Source: a virus. Taken from it: 64,000 bases of DNA. The notes beneath the pieces are model-generated. The model did not search any database. It was given only the letters and a program-made list of their open reading frames with translations, and was not told the DNA's origin. The position numbers and the translations under genes were made by a program. Positions 22,742 to 29,440 of the stretch are shown here, one piece after another. The stretch is taken from positions 21,677 to 85,676 of IMG/VR virus record IMGVR_UViG_3300038436_000248, one strand, 5' to 3'. Within the stretch, counting starts at the first letter, position 1; each line of letters opens with the position of its first letter.

Positions 22742-22769
22742 GAAATAAAAAACCCCGCCTTGGCGGGGT
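22742..22769 (-). terminator. Rho-independent terminator
   Basis: Minus strand ACCCCGCC-AA-GGCGGGGT followed by TTTTTTATTT, a very strong terminator that ends transcripts from the tRNA-like locus on its right. Confidence 0.9.
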
Positions 22770-22813
22770 GGGATACATATCTTTATGCAGCACCACGGCC
22801 ATAAAGTAAATAA

Positions 22814-22906
22814 GTGTGACGGGCTAGGCGGACGAAAGGATCCATACGAGAAACTCATCTTCAAGGCACAGGACGGCAAATGGGAGAATGCCTGAGCCCG
22901 TCACAC
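22814..22906 (-). ncRNA. Stem-closed structured RNA
   Basis: A perfect 12-base-pair stem, GTGTGACGGGCT (22814-22825) with AGCCCGTCACAC (22895-22906), encloses 69 bases that can form further hairpins (such as AGGCA with TGCCT). It lies 4 bases from the tRNA-like element at 22910 and upstream of the terminator at 22742, probably in the same transcript. Not a tRNA: no T-arm. Confidence 0.55.
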
Positions 22907-22909
22907 GAC

Positions 22910-22981
22910 TCCTTTCGGCGGGGTTCAAACCCGCATCTCCCCCCGTTATGGCAGGCGGAATATCGGTTTTCCTACGAAAGG
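22910..22981 (-). tRNA. tRNA-like element with aberrant anticodon arm (isotype unclear)
   Basis: Minus strand. Acceptor CCTTTCG pairs perfectly with CGAAAGG; the T-arm GCGGG-TTTGAAC-CCCGC is canonical; discriminator A, no CCA encoded. The D-arm is GGAA-8-TTCC without the usual GG in the loop. The anticodon arm is not canonical: the best pairing is CCGCC/GGGGG with one G-G mismatch and a 9-base loop TGCCATAAC. No isotype can be assigned. It may be a decayed tRNA or a tRNA mimic. Confidence 0.55.
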
Positions 22982-23069
22982 ATGTTGCAATCGGCCTGGC
23001 TGCTTGGGATTTGTAGATTTTCTTTATATCGCCAGACCTGCGGGTATACATAAGGCGCCGTAGCGCTTG

Positions 23070-23141
23070 AGCCACCCCCAGGAGTCGAACCTGGCCCCCC
23101 AGCATTCACTTCTACTGGCGTGCTCTATACACCAGGGCGGC
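23070..23141 (-). tRNA. tRNA-like element with a 10-base anticodon loop (isotype unclear)
   Basis: Minus strand. Acceptor GCCGCCC pairs with GGGTGGC (one G-U), T-arm CCAGG-TTCGACT-CCTGG is canonical, variable region 4 bases, discriminator T, no CCA encoded. The D-arm is GTGT-ATAGA-GCAC with a 5-base loop. The anticodon stem CCAGT/GCTGG closes a 10-base loop AGAAGTGAAT in place of 7. No isotype can be given. The strong promoter at 23195-23224 reads into it. Confidence 0.6.
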
Positions 23142-23194
23142 TTGGTAATAAGGATATTCAGTTTGTAAAGAACCGTTTATCTTTATCTTTTATA

Positions 23195-23224
23195 AGTATA
23201 GCATGGTATGTTTGAATTTGTCAA
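23195..23224 (-). promoter_or_regulatory. Strong sigma-70-type promoter for the tRNA-like locus
   Basis: Minus strand TTGACA (23224-23219), 18 bases, TATACT (23200-23195) with TGC extension. It reads into the tRNA-like elements and ends at the terminator at 22742, giving a stand-alone noncoding operon. Confidence 0.75.
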
Positions 23225-23466
23225 GCATCATTTTTATTAGAAAAGGATTCTACTTTCACGCTCTTTACGGATTTAGAAGTGGCAATAATTACCGTGGGTA
23301 ATATGTTGCCTATGTTTTGCAGTTCAAGGAGACTTTGATGGAGTTTCTGGGCAGTCTGATCCTCGTCTACAATAATGATATGCAGTGATTCTCTGTCCAG
23401 GGTGAGAATGTGAAGCGCCAGGTCTTCTGTGGTTTTCTTGCTTTTTTTCTTGAATATGGAGAACAT
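23221..23466 (-). CDS. Hypothetical small protein
   Basis: Unrecognised protein of 81 residues with a lysine-rich N-terminus (FKKKSKK). The start at 23466 overlaps the thyX stop as TAATG and follows AAAGGAAAAAATA. Its stop overlaps the -35 of the promoter for the tRNA-like locus. Confidence 0.72.
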   Translation of the reverse strand: MFSIFKKKSKKTTEDLALHILTLDRESLHIIIVDEDQTAQKLHQSLLELQNIGNILPTVIIATSKSVKSVKVESFSNKNDA

Positions 23467-24167
23467 TATTTTTTCCTTTCAAGCCAGACTGTGTGCAGCT
23501 CGGGGAGGTTCTCGTGGAGAAAGTACTCCAAAACTTCTGCGTACAAACGGGTTTCCTCCATGGCGTGTGGGGATAACCGTTCTTCCAGCATATGAAACAA
23601 CGCCTGCAAGCTTATTGTCATCGTCCAGGTAATATAGAGGGTGTTGACAGGAAGGAATAGACGTGCCATTTCAGGGGCAACGTTTTTATTCAGGGCCTTT
23701 TCGTAAAGATCCAGAGAGAGATCAATAAAATCAGACAAGTCCCCGGACAGCTCCAGTCCCTCTTCAAAATGCAAGCACTCAGCGGACGATCCGTCTTTTG
23801 CTTTTCCTGCTGCCTGTCTCCACGACGCCGCCTTTGGAATGTAGAACCGTTCCTTGTCAACCTTTTTCATGTACCGCAAAGACATCTCAGACCATGCAGA
23901 CATTGTGTCTGGCTGGGCCGTACCAATAACATAGCGCTGAATTTGGCGCATCACAATAAAGGGGGCTTTCATTTCAAAGGTGAGGAGTACATGTCGAAAC
24001 GGGTGGTACTCTTTTCTGTCGATCAGCTTTTGAAGAAACTCACGGTGTTCTTTCTTGTAAAAACTCTCATGGGCATCAAATGACTGGCGTGCAGCATTGA
24101 CAACCGTAAGCTCATCCCCGAGCACGCCTTTTAGATCTACATAACCCGATAACACTTTCTTTCTCAT
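23466..24167 (-). CDS. thyX: Flavin-dependent thymidylate synthase with altered signature
   Basis: Protein of 233 residues, normal ThyX length. It makes dTMP from dUMP using FAD and methylene-tetrahydrofolate. Family features are HPFRHVLLTFEMKAPF, the ThyX-like RLFLPVNTLYITWTMT and a C-terminal HMLEERLSPHAMEETR. The RHRx7S signature is altered: RQIQRYVIGT (74-83) then a short insert before AWSEMSLRY (91-99), so the second His/Arg of RHR are Tyr/Val. The start ATG at 24167 overlaps the methyltransferase stop (ATGA). Works with dUTPase, which supplies dUMP. Confidence 0.88.
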   Translation of the reverse strand: MRKKVLSGYVDLKGVLGDELTVVNAARQSFDAHESFYKKEHREFLQKLIDRKEYHPFRHVLLTFEMKAPFIVMRQIQRYVIGTAQPDTMSAWSEMSLRYMKKVDKERFYIPKAASWRQAAGKAKDGSSAECLHFEEGLELSGDLSDFIDLSLDLYEKALNKNVAPEMARLFLPVNTLYITWTMTISLQALFHMLEERLSPHAMEETRLYAEVLEYFLHENLPELHTVWLERKK

Positions 24168-25231
24168 TGCTTCTGATCCTCCATTATTTTGCGAGCGGCA
24201 ATTCTTTTCTCATTGAGGGCGTGAAATTCCTTACCCTTCAAAAAATACCAGTTCTCCCACCCATTGCATGGGGCGCCATCTGAAAGGGCTTTTCCGACCT
24301 GGTGAATAGATCCCCGGGCATCCCCTGCCATTAGAGACCCGTCCGCCATGACCAGTGCCGCAACCTGTTTCTTTTCCCCGAAAAACAGATAATCCCCGGG
24401 GTTTATAAGTCCAAGCTCCAACAGTTTCGGGAAAGGGACTTTCCGCTCTTTCGGGCGCTCAACCATGACCTCTACCAGTCCAAGGTGCTGCACGGAGGCT
24501 ATCCTCTGCTTTGCAAGATCAATATACTCCGCAGAATTATCAATCCCAACAAAGCGTCTATGCAGCTTCTTTGCAACCGCACCCGTTGTGCCTGTGCCAA
24601 GGAAAGGATCCAACACAAGGTCATCCTTTTTTGATGAGGACAAAATCACACGGTATAAAAGAGCTTCTGGCTTCTGAGTTGAGTGGGCCTTTTTGCCATC
24701 CTTCTTCAAGCGTTCCTTCCCGGAGCAAATAGGAAGTTCCCAATCACTTCTCATTTGCTTGTCCCCGTTCAGGGATTTCATGGCATGGTAATCAAAATAG
24801 GGCTTTCCAGATTTATTTTTTGCTGCCCAAATCAGAGTCTCGTGTGCATTGCAAAACCTGGTGCCCTTGAAGTTTGGCGTTGGATTGCTCTTGACCCATA
24901 CAACATCATTGAGTAGCCAAAATCCAAGCTTCTGCATAAGATACCCAATCAGAAAAATGTTGTGATAAGAGCCAATAACCCAAATGGATCCTGTGGGCTT
25001 CAAGACTCGCTGGCATTCGGCAAGCCAACTTTCACAGAATTTCAGATAAGATTCCTGATCAGGGAAGGAATCCCAATCATCCCTTGTGCCATCAAATAAG
25101 GTTTGGTCTGGTCTATAAAGCTTTGTGTCTGATAACTGCAAGTTGTATGGGGGGTCTGCAAAGATCAAGTCTATTGAAGCTGTCTCAAGTGTTTTGAGAG
25201 TTTCGACAACATCTCCTTTTATAAGACTCAC
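24164..25231 (-). CDS. CcrM/HinfI-type adenine methyltransferase (GANTC)
   Basis: Protein of 355 residues. DPPY at 26-29 (motif IV) precedes the SAM-binding DPFLGTGTTG at 208-217, the order of β-class N6-adenine methyltransferases. The stretches WVIGSYHNIF, GFWLLNDVVW and NAHETLIWAAK closely follow Caulobacter CcrM, and a C-terminal extension (FPKLLELGLINPGD ... GSIHQVGKALSDGAPCNGW) matches the CcrM-specific domain, so methylation of GANTC is expected. The start is a GTG at 25231, after AAAAGGAG. No cognate nuclease is adjacent; roles could be protection or control of replication timing or expression. Confidence 0.9.
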   Translation of the reverse strand: MSLIKGDVVETLKTLETASIDLIFADPPYNLQLSDTKLYRPDQTLFDGTRDDWDSFPDQESYLKFCESWLAECQRVLKPTGSIWVIGSYHNIFLIGYLMQKLGFWLLNDVVWVKSNPTPNFKGTRFCNAHETLIWAAKNKSGKPYFDYHAMKSLNGDKQMRSDWELPICSGKERLKKDGKKAHSTQKPEALLYRVILSSSKKDDLVLDPFLGTGTTGAVAKKLHRRFVGIDNSAEYIDLAKQRIASVQHLGLVEVMVERPKERKVPFPKLLELGLINPGDYLFFGEKKQVAALVMADGSLMAGDARGSIHQVGKALSDGAPCNGWENWYFLKGKEFHALNEKRIAARKIMEDQKQ

Positions 25232-25289
25232 AACTAATATTCTCCTTTTCTATTATGGAATATCTCTATTTTTGAAAACTTTATATTCT

Positions 25290-25925
25290 TGGGGGCTTCT
25301 CTACCAGCTGGAGTTCTATCAATAATGGATAACCCCTCAGCCCCCTCAAGGGTATGGTTTCACGGAAGACAGCTCCCCCCACAGAAGGCAAACAGATACA
25401 TTTTTCCTGTATGCTTCTGTGGGGGAAGGAACTGTATATTCATAGTATCACTATGCGGTGTTGATGGGTTGGGTCACCCAAGGCTTGAAATGTGACAAGG
25501 AAGTCACACACCGATCCTCTCTCTCCTGCGCCTGCCGCACGTACAACTCCAAGCATTTCTGCTATCCTGCCCAGGTCCGTAATTTACCAGGAATCTGTCG
25601 CTACCTTCTCGGAGGCCCTTTGTAGGGGACATATTTGTTGTACGCCCTCGAATAACGGGACGGGGGGTTTCTTATGTTTAGACCTACTTCTTGCGTGATA
25701 ACTTTGTAGGCTCTGGGATGTTATCACACCAATGGAGCGGCCTCTGTCTTCTTTACAGGTTCCCGCTCAGACGTTTTACTTATGCCTCCGCCGTTGCCGC
25801 CGAGCGCATAAGAGCCAGCACAGTGATAAAAAACACATCGGGCAAACGTGTTTCGGCACACCAATCGACGTCCTATTTTGGCTCACTCCGACTGGCACGG
25901 GAGGGAGCGATGGAGAAGTAGGTTT
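25290..25925. ncRNA. Candidate large structured noncoding RNA, block 2
   Basis: About 640 bases without a credible gene, between the terminase and methyltransferase genes. Strong helices follow one another: GGGGGCT/AGCCCCC (25291/25340), CCCCCACAGAAG/CTTCTGTGGGGG (about 25376-25425) with an inner ATACA/TGTAT, TGTGAC/GTCACA near 25491, TGATAAC/GTTATCA near 25696-25727, TATGC/GCATA near 25782-25812, AAACAC/GTGTTT near 25829-25850. The strand is not settled: neighbours are leftward, but an AT-rich hairpin with a T-run after it on the plus strand lies at 26055. Size and density resemble GOLLD or ROOL RNAs, which are often phage-encoded near tRNAs. Confidence 0.5.
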
Positions 25926-26054
25926 GTAGATAATTGATGCTGTTCTTTTCGACCCATGCCCACGTGTTTGTTTACAGTGTGCACCCTACGAATTTGTTTT
26001 CTTTATGGCTATGGGCTCTTTGTTTTTATTGGGGGGTGCCCCGCATCATTCACA

Positions 26055-26086
26055 CATATAAAAATGCCCTTTTTATATGCGTTTTT
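26055..26086. terminator. AT-rich hairpin, possible terminator
   Basis: CATATAAAAA-TGCCC-TTTTTATATG (26055-26079), followed on the plus strand by CGTTTTTATC. It could terminate a plus-strand transcript of the structured block, or follow the terminase gene on the minus strand; weak because it lacks GC pairs. Confidence 0.4.
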
Positions 26087-26097
26087 ATCTATGGTTA

Positions 26098-28035
26098 TTA
26101 TATATCGTTATTACTGAAAGAGTCAAGCCCCTGTTTTATTTTTCCCTTTATCATCACATTTAGTATCACCCAGAAGACATGTTCTTTTTTATGCTTCTCT
26201 ACAGCCCTCTGCAGTTTTACTGATAACGGGAAGGGTATTGGGTTGTCCTCTTTATTCATTACACCTTTTACGAAATCAATAATTTGCTGTTCAGGAACCT
26301 CAGCAAGGATCGCAACAATATCAGCCGCCTCCTTGTCCCTCATATCAGACGGAGGAGCTTTTTGTTCCTCTTCTGCCATGTCTTTTTCTTCATCCTTCAC
26401 GGTCACTTTTGCAACTGCGGCCTTGAAATTTCTTTTACCCGTAGCCTCTGCGGCTGCCTGAAGGTACAACATAGAATGCGCAAGGTGGTCTGCACGAATA
26501 CTACGCCAGACGCCAACCTCAACCTCTGTTGATCCCCGTTTTCTTCGCTCTATATCTCTGCGAATTGCGCTTGCTTGATCCATGAGAATTTCCACTTCCT
26601 GTAAGGGGGCAGCAGCGGATCCAGGAAGAGCAAACAAGCCATCCTTTATAGATTCCACAAGACCATCAAAACCCATAGTCCTGTCAATCAGGATTCCCTC
26701 AGGGATTTTCTTATCCCCAAACCGTATACTGTATGTCTGTTTTTGCTCCACATAGTCCGCCATCAAGATACGAGAGGGGAAGTCTGTTTGCAGCGCCTTT
26801 ACAGAATGCCTGTTTGGGTCACCGTCAATAACAGCTCTCTTGATACGAAATGCTTTTATCAGCTTTGCTACTTTATCAAACCCCTCATCGAATGGCACAA
26901 TCTCAATGTGGACAATTTTCAGTCGTCGAGATCCTTTTTCTATTTTGCCAACAACAAGTTGAAGTTGATTGCCTTGATCCACACCCATATAGTATGTTGA
27001 TGACCCATCATGGTGAGTCTCTGGTGCGTAGGGCTCATCAAAACAGTTCTCCAGGAAATCTGTGCGTTCCAAGGATCCCCCAGCGTATGTATAGGGCCTT
27101 CCAAGACGCTTTCTGTAGAACTCCGCCATGGTTTGATTTGGATCACGGAAATGCTTGTACATTACATGTGCAGGGGATGTCATCATTTGTGAAATGTGAT
27201 ACCCAACAAGTTCCATTGATCTGTCCGGGCGCTGTGCAACCCACTGCCCTTGTTGAACATCCTCAAGAGTCAGCTCCCTGTTACACTTCACGCACCCATA
27301 GAAAACCTTATCAGGGTTGTCCGGGGGGCCAGATATACGGAGGGTCTTTTCCCAATCAAGGGGCTGCTTTTCTCCACACTGAGGACAGGGGACGAGCCAT
27401 TCCCTTTGATCCGAGTCATTATAGACAGCATCAATCCCATAGTTCGGAAGGGTTGGCGTGGATAAATACATGAGTATTTGCCAGGTACTCGCATCAAGGC
27501 GGTTGATTGCCGTACCAACATGCTCAGGAGCACAAAGATCCACTTCATCCAGGAGCAGAGCGTCTGCTGGCATTGAGCGGGGTTCTACACTACCCTCAAG
27601 CAGGAACAGATAGCTTTTACCTATCCGCTTTGTATACACGGAATTTGGCTTACCAAGCTTTGCTTTCAGGAAGGGGGAGTTGTCAATTACTGGATCAAGA
27701 CGTGTATTTGAGAAGTCCTGGCAGTCTTTTTGGCGAGGCTCCATCATCATCACACGCACTTCCCAATAGCTTAGAAAGTGTAAGGCCTTTACAAGCGCCA
27801 TAGTTGTAATGCCCGCTTGGGTTGATTTTGTGAAGCATACTTTTCTGGGCTCTCCGAAAGAATTTTTTTCAATCCTATACGGGTTGACCATATTGTATGG
27901 CTCAACAATCCATTTACGTGAGCTGATTTCCCATTTCTTTCCGTCAAGCAAGTCCACATGGGAGATGCCAAAAGCAAGCGGATCCCGCTTGTTCAGGGAA
28001 TCTAACTCAGCTGCGGGCAGCAAGTTACTCCCCAT
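26098..28035 (-). CDS. terL: Terminase large subunit
   Basis: Protein of 645 residues, the DNA-packaging motor. Walker A-like KSTQAGITT (70-78), Walker B DALLLDEVD (158-166) and a zinc-ribbon insert CPQC ... CVKC between motor and nuclease parts are as in lambda GpA-type large terminases. The nuclease region starts near YYMGVDQGN. The C-terminal about 100 residues are an acidic, lysine-rich extension. The start ATG at 28035 follows AGGGGGG; a GTG at 28044 is possible. Its 5' end overlaps the small subunit gene. Confidence 0.93.
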   Translation of the reverse strand: MGSNLLPAAELDSLNKRDPLAFGISHVDLLDGKKWEISSRKWIVEPYNMVNPYRIEKNSFGEPRKVCFTKSTQAGITTMALVKALHFLSYWEVRVMMMEPRQKDCQDFSNTRLDPVIDNSPFLKAKLGKPNSVYTKRIGKSYLFLLEGSVEPRSMPADALLLDEVDLCAPEHVGTAINRLDASTWQILMYLSTPTLPNYGIDAVYNDSDQREWLVPCPQCGEKQPLDWEKTLRISGPPDNPDKVFYGCVKCNRELTLEDVQQGQWVAQRPDRSMELVGYHISQMMTSPAHVMYKHFRDPNQTMAEFYRKRLGRPYTYAGGSLERTDFLENCFDEPYAPETHHDGSSTYYMGVDQGNQLQLVVGKIEKGSRRLKIVHIEIVPFDEGFDKVAKLIKAFRIKRAVIDGDPNRHSVKALQTDFPSRILMADYVEQKQTYSIRFGDKKIPEGILIDRTMGFDGLVESIKDGLFALPGSAAAPLQEVEILMDQASAIRRDIERRKRGSTEVEVGVWRSIRADHLAHSMLYLQAAAEATGKRNFKAAVAKVTVKDEEKDMAEEEQKAPPSDMRDKEAADIVAILAEVPEQQIIDFVKGVMNKEDNPIPFPLSVKLQRAVEKHKKEHVFWVILNVMIKGKIKQGLDSFSNNDI

Positions 28036-28864
28036 CTGTTGCACCCCCCTGCGCAGGACGGTTTTTGTTTATGGATTTCAGGGTGCCCATGGGCAGCATG
28101 AATACAGTTTCATATTCATGGGACTTCATCTTGTGCTTGCCGATCACGTGTATACCTGGAGCCCACGTTCTATCTCCACATATGTGACACAGGAGACCGT
28201 CTTCATTGACGTCAGCGGTACCTACTACACCAAAAGCAGAATTACCCTCATGGTCTAATAATGGGGCGTCCTCTTTGGAAATCTCTTCTACAACGAATAC
28301 GCCCTCAATAGGTTCTTCTTCTTCCCTCTTTGCCGCAATACTGGACGCCAAGTACTCCAGGGCATCCTCTTTAGCTTTCAGCGTTTGATCCTCTCCCCGC
28401 ATGTGAATATTCACATCAATTTCTTTTCCTGCAAACAAACCAAGAATGTATCTTGCATGCAGGCCCACTGCGGAAACAAGTTTAGGATCTACTGTATCAT
28501 CACGCAAACTAAGGCCGAGTATCTCTCCGGACTTTTCAACCGCCATAGCAAACTGCTGCTCCATGGTATTCATCCTCCATGCGGTGAGCAGCTTTCTTCC
28601 GTTTGATACGGCCATTGCCATTCTTGGGTATTTCGATAACCAGCCCTTTACTTCAGATGGTTTTGCTCCCAGCTCTTTTGCTATTTTGTATATGGGCCAC
28701 CCACAGACCATCAGTTCTGTTGCCCGAATAACCTTGTCCGGAATGTCATCATCCACCAGGTCATCAACAATTGAATCCACAATACTAGCCCATTCAACAT
28801 CTTGAATTGGGCCATCTATAACTGCTAGAGCTTTGTCTTTGGTTACGGGGTGTTTATTCGTCAT
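28025..28864 (-). CDS. Terminase small subunit-like protein with C-terminal MucR-like zinc finger
   Basis: Protein of 279 residues upstream of and overlapping terL. Residues about 50-80 form a helix-turn-helix (MVCGWPIYKIAKELGAKPSE), as in terminase small subunits that bind the packaging site. The C-terminus has CHIC ... HVIGKHKMKSHEYETVF, the pattern of MucR/Ros zinc-finger regulators. Such a fusion could add a second DNA-binding surface. The start at 28864 overlaps the upstream stop by 11 bases; a TTG just before is less likely. Confidence 0.82.
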   Translation of the reverse strand: MTNKHPVTKDKALAVIDGPIQDVEWASIVDSIVDDLVDDDIPDKVIRATELMVCGWPIYKIAKELGAKPSEVKGWLSKYPRMAMAVSNGRKLLTAWRMNTMEQQFAMAVEKSGEILGLSLRDDTVDPKLVSAVGLHARYILGLFAGKEIDVNIHMRGEDQTLKAKEDALEYLASSIAAKREEEEPIEGVFVVEEISKEDAPLLDHEGNSAFGVVGTADVNEDGLLCHICGDRTWAPGIHVIGKHKMKSHEYETVFMLPMGTLKSINKNRPAQGGATDGE

Positions 28865-29111
28865 CAATCACATCCTCAAGCTGCGCTTTTGTGATCTCGG
28901 AGCGTGTGAGGTCTGTGAATGTGACTTCATGTTTTTTTACACGGCTCTCCCTTCGGCGCTTTCTTTGTTCATCACGCCACAAAAAGGAAAGCCATTCAGG
29001 CCAGCTTGCAATTTTGTTCCCGTAAATCTTCTCGCATTCAGAACAAATTGCAAACCGCCAAGTAATCATCTTCCCACAACCACCGAGGCAAAAGTGCATT
29101 TTTCTACCCAT
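28854..29111 (-). CDS. Small zinc-finger-like protein
   Basis: Protein of 85 residues with an N-terminal Cys cluster (CLGGC ... CSEC) and a basic middle (RDEQRKRRRESRVKK). It lies between the sigma-region-4-like gene and terminase small subunit, overlapping both. The start at 29111 has no good ribosome binding site and is probably coupled; Met5 is an alternative. Possibly part of the packaging machinery. Confidence 0.7.
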   Translation of the reverse strand: MGRKMHFCLGGCGKMITWRFAICSECEKIYGNKIASWPEWLSFLWRDEQRKRRRESRVKKHEVTFTDLTRSEITKAQLEDVIDDE

Positions 29112-29337
29112 AAGAACTACAAATGGGTTTAGCCCGAAGTTGTCCAGCTAAAGCATTTATAGCGTTCTTTTTATGTGCCCCGACGGTTGCCCTAGAAACC
29201 CCCAGCAGGGTGACGATGTGCTTTTGCTGAAATCCTGCATAGACAAGAGAAATGACAGCTACTTGCCCCTCAGGGAGCTCATCCATTGCCAGGGCAATTT
29301 CAGCTTCCAAAAATGATTCATCTATATTTTCATGCAT
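29104..29337 (-). CDS. Sigma-70 region 4-like DNA-binding protein
   Basis: Protein of 77 residues with the layout of a sigma region 4 or related HTH: LPEGQVAVISLVYAGFQQ leads into HIVTLLGVSRATVGAHKKN, with recognition helix SRATVGAHKKN. Such small proteins act as late-gene activators or sigma-like factors in phages. It is the first gene of the leftward terminase operon and is divergent from the portal gene, next to one copy of the WTTGTAG motif. The start at 29337 (MHENIDE) has only a weak ribosome binding site. Confidence 0.78.
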   Translation of the reverse strand: MHENIDESFLEAEIALAMDELPEGQVAVISLVYAGFQQKHIVTLLGVSRATVGAHKKNAINALAGQLRAKPICSSYG

Positions 29338-29369
29338 ACCATTAGTCCGTTATTATATGTGTTTATATA

Positions 29370-29397
29370 AGCATAGCACAAAAATCAAATTTGTCAA
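29370..29397 (-). promoter_or_regulatory. Sigma-70-type promoter for the terminase operon
   Basis: Minus strand TTGACA (29397-29392), 16 bases, TATGCT (29375-29370) with TGC extension. It reads leftwards into the sigma-region-4-like gene. Confidence 0.65.
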
Positions 29398-29413
29398 TCG
29401 TATATAGAAAGCA

Positions 29414-29427
29414 ATTGTAGACTTTAG
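29414..29427 (+). promoter_or_regulatory. WTTGTAG motif, copy 1 (candidate late promoter)
   Basis: ATTGTAGACTTTAG, 14 bases before the portal start. Fits the shared pattern WTTGTAG-N3-[TG][TC]AG found in six plus-strand gaps. Confidence 0.5.
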
Positions 29428-29440
29428 ATGAGGCGTGTAA

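Noticed and set aside
22824-23105. A 93-codon leftward frame across the tRNA-like locus
   Set aside because: It covers the tRNA-like elements, has no ribosome binding site and odd composition; the RNA structures explain the sequence better.
25232-26097. Search for an HTH, IscB or TnpB-type gene linked to the structured blocks
   Set aside because: No frame with RuvC, HNH or related motifs exists near 9893 or 25290, so an RNA-guided nuclease system is not supported in this window.
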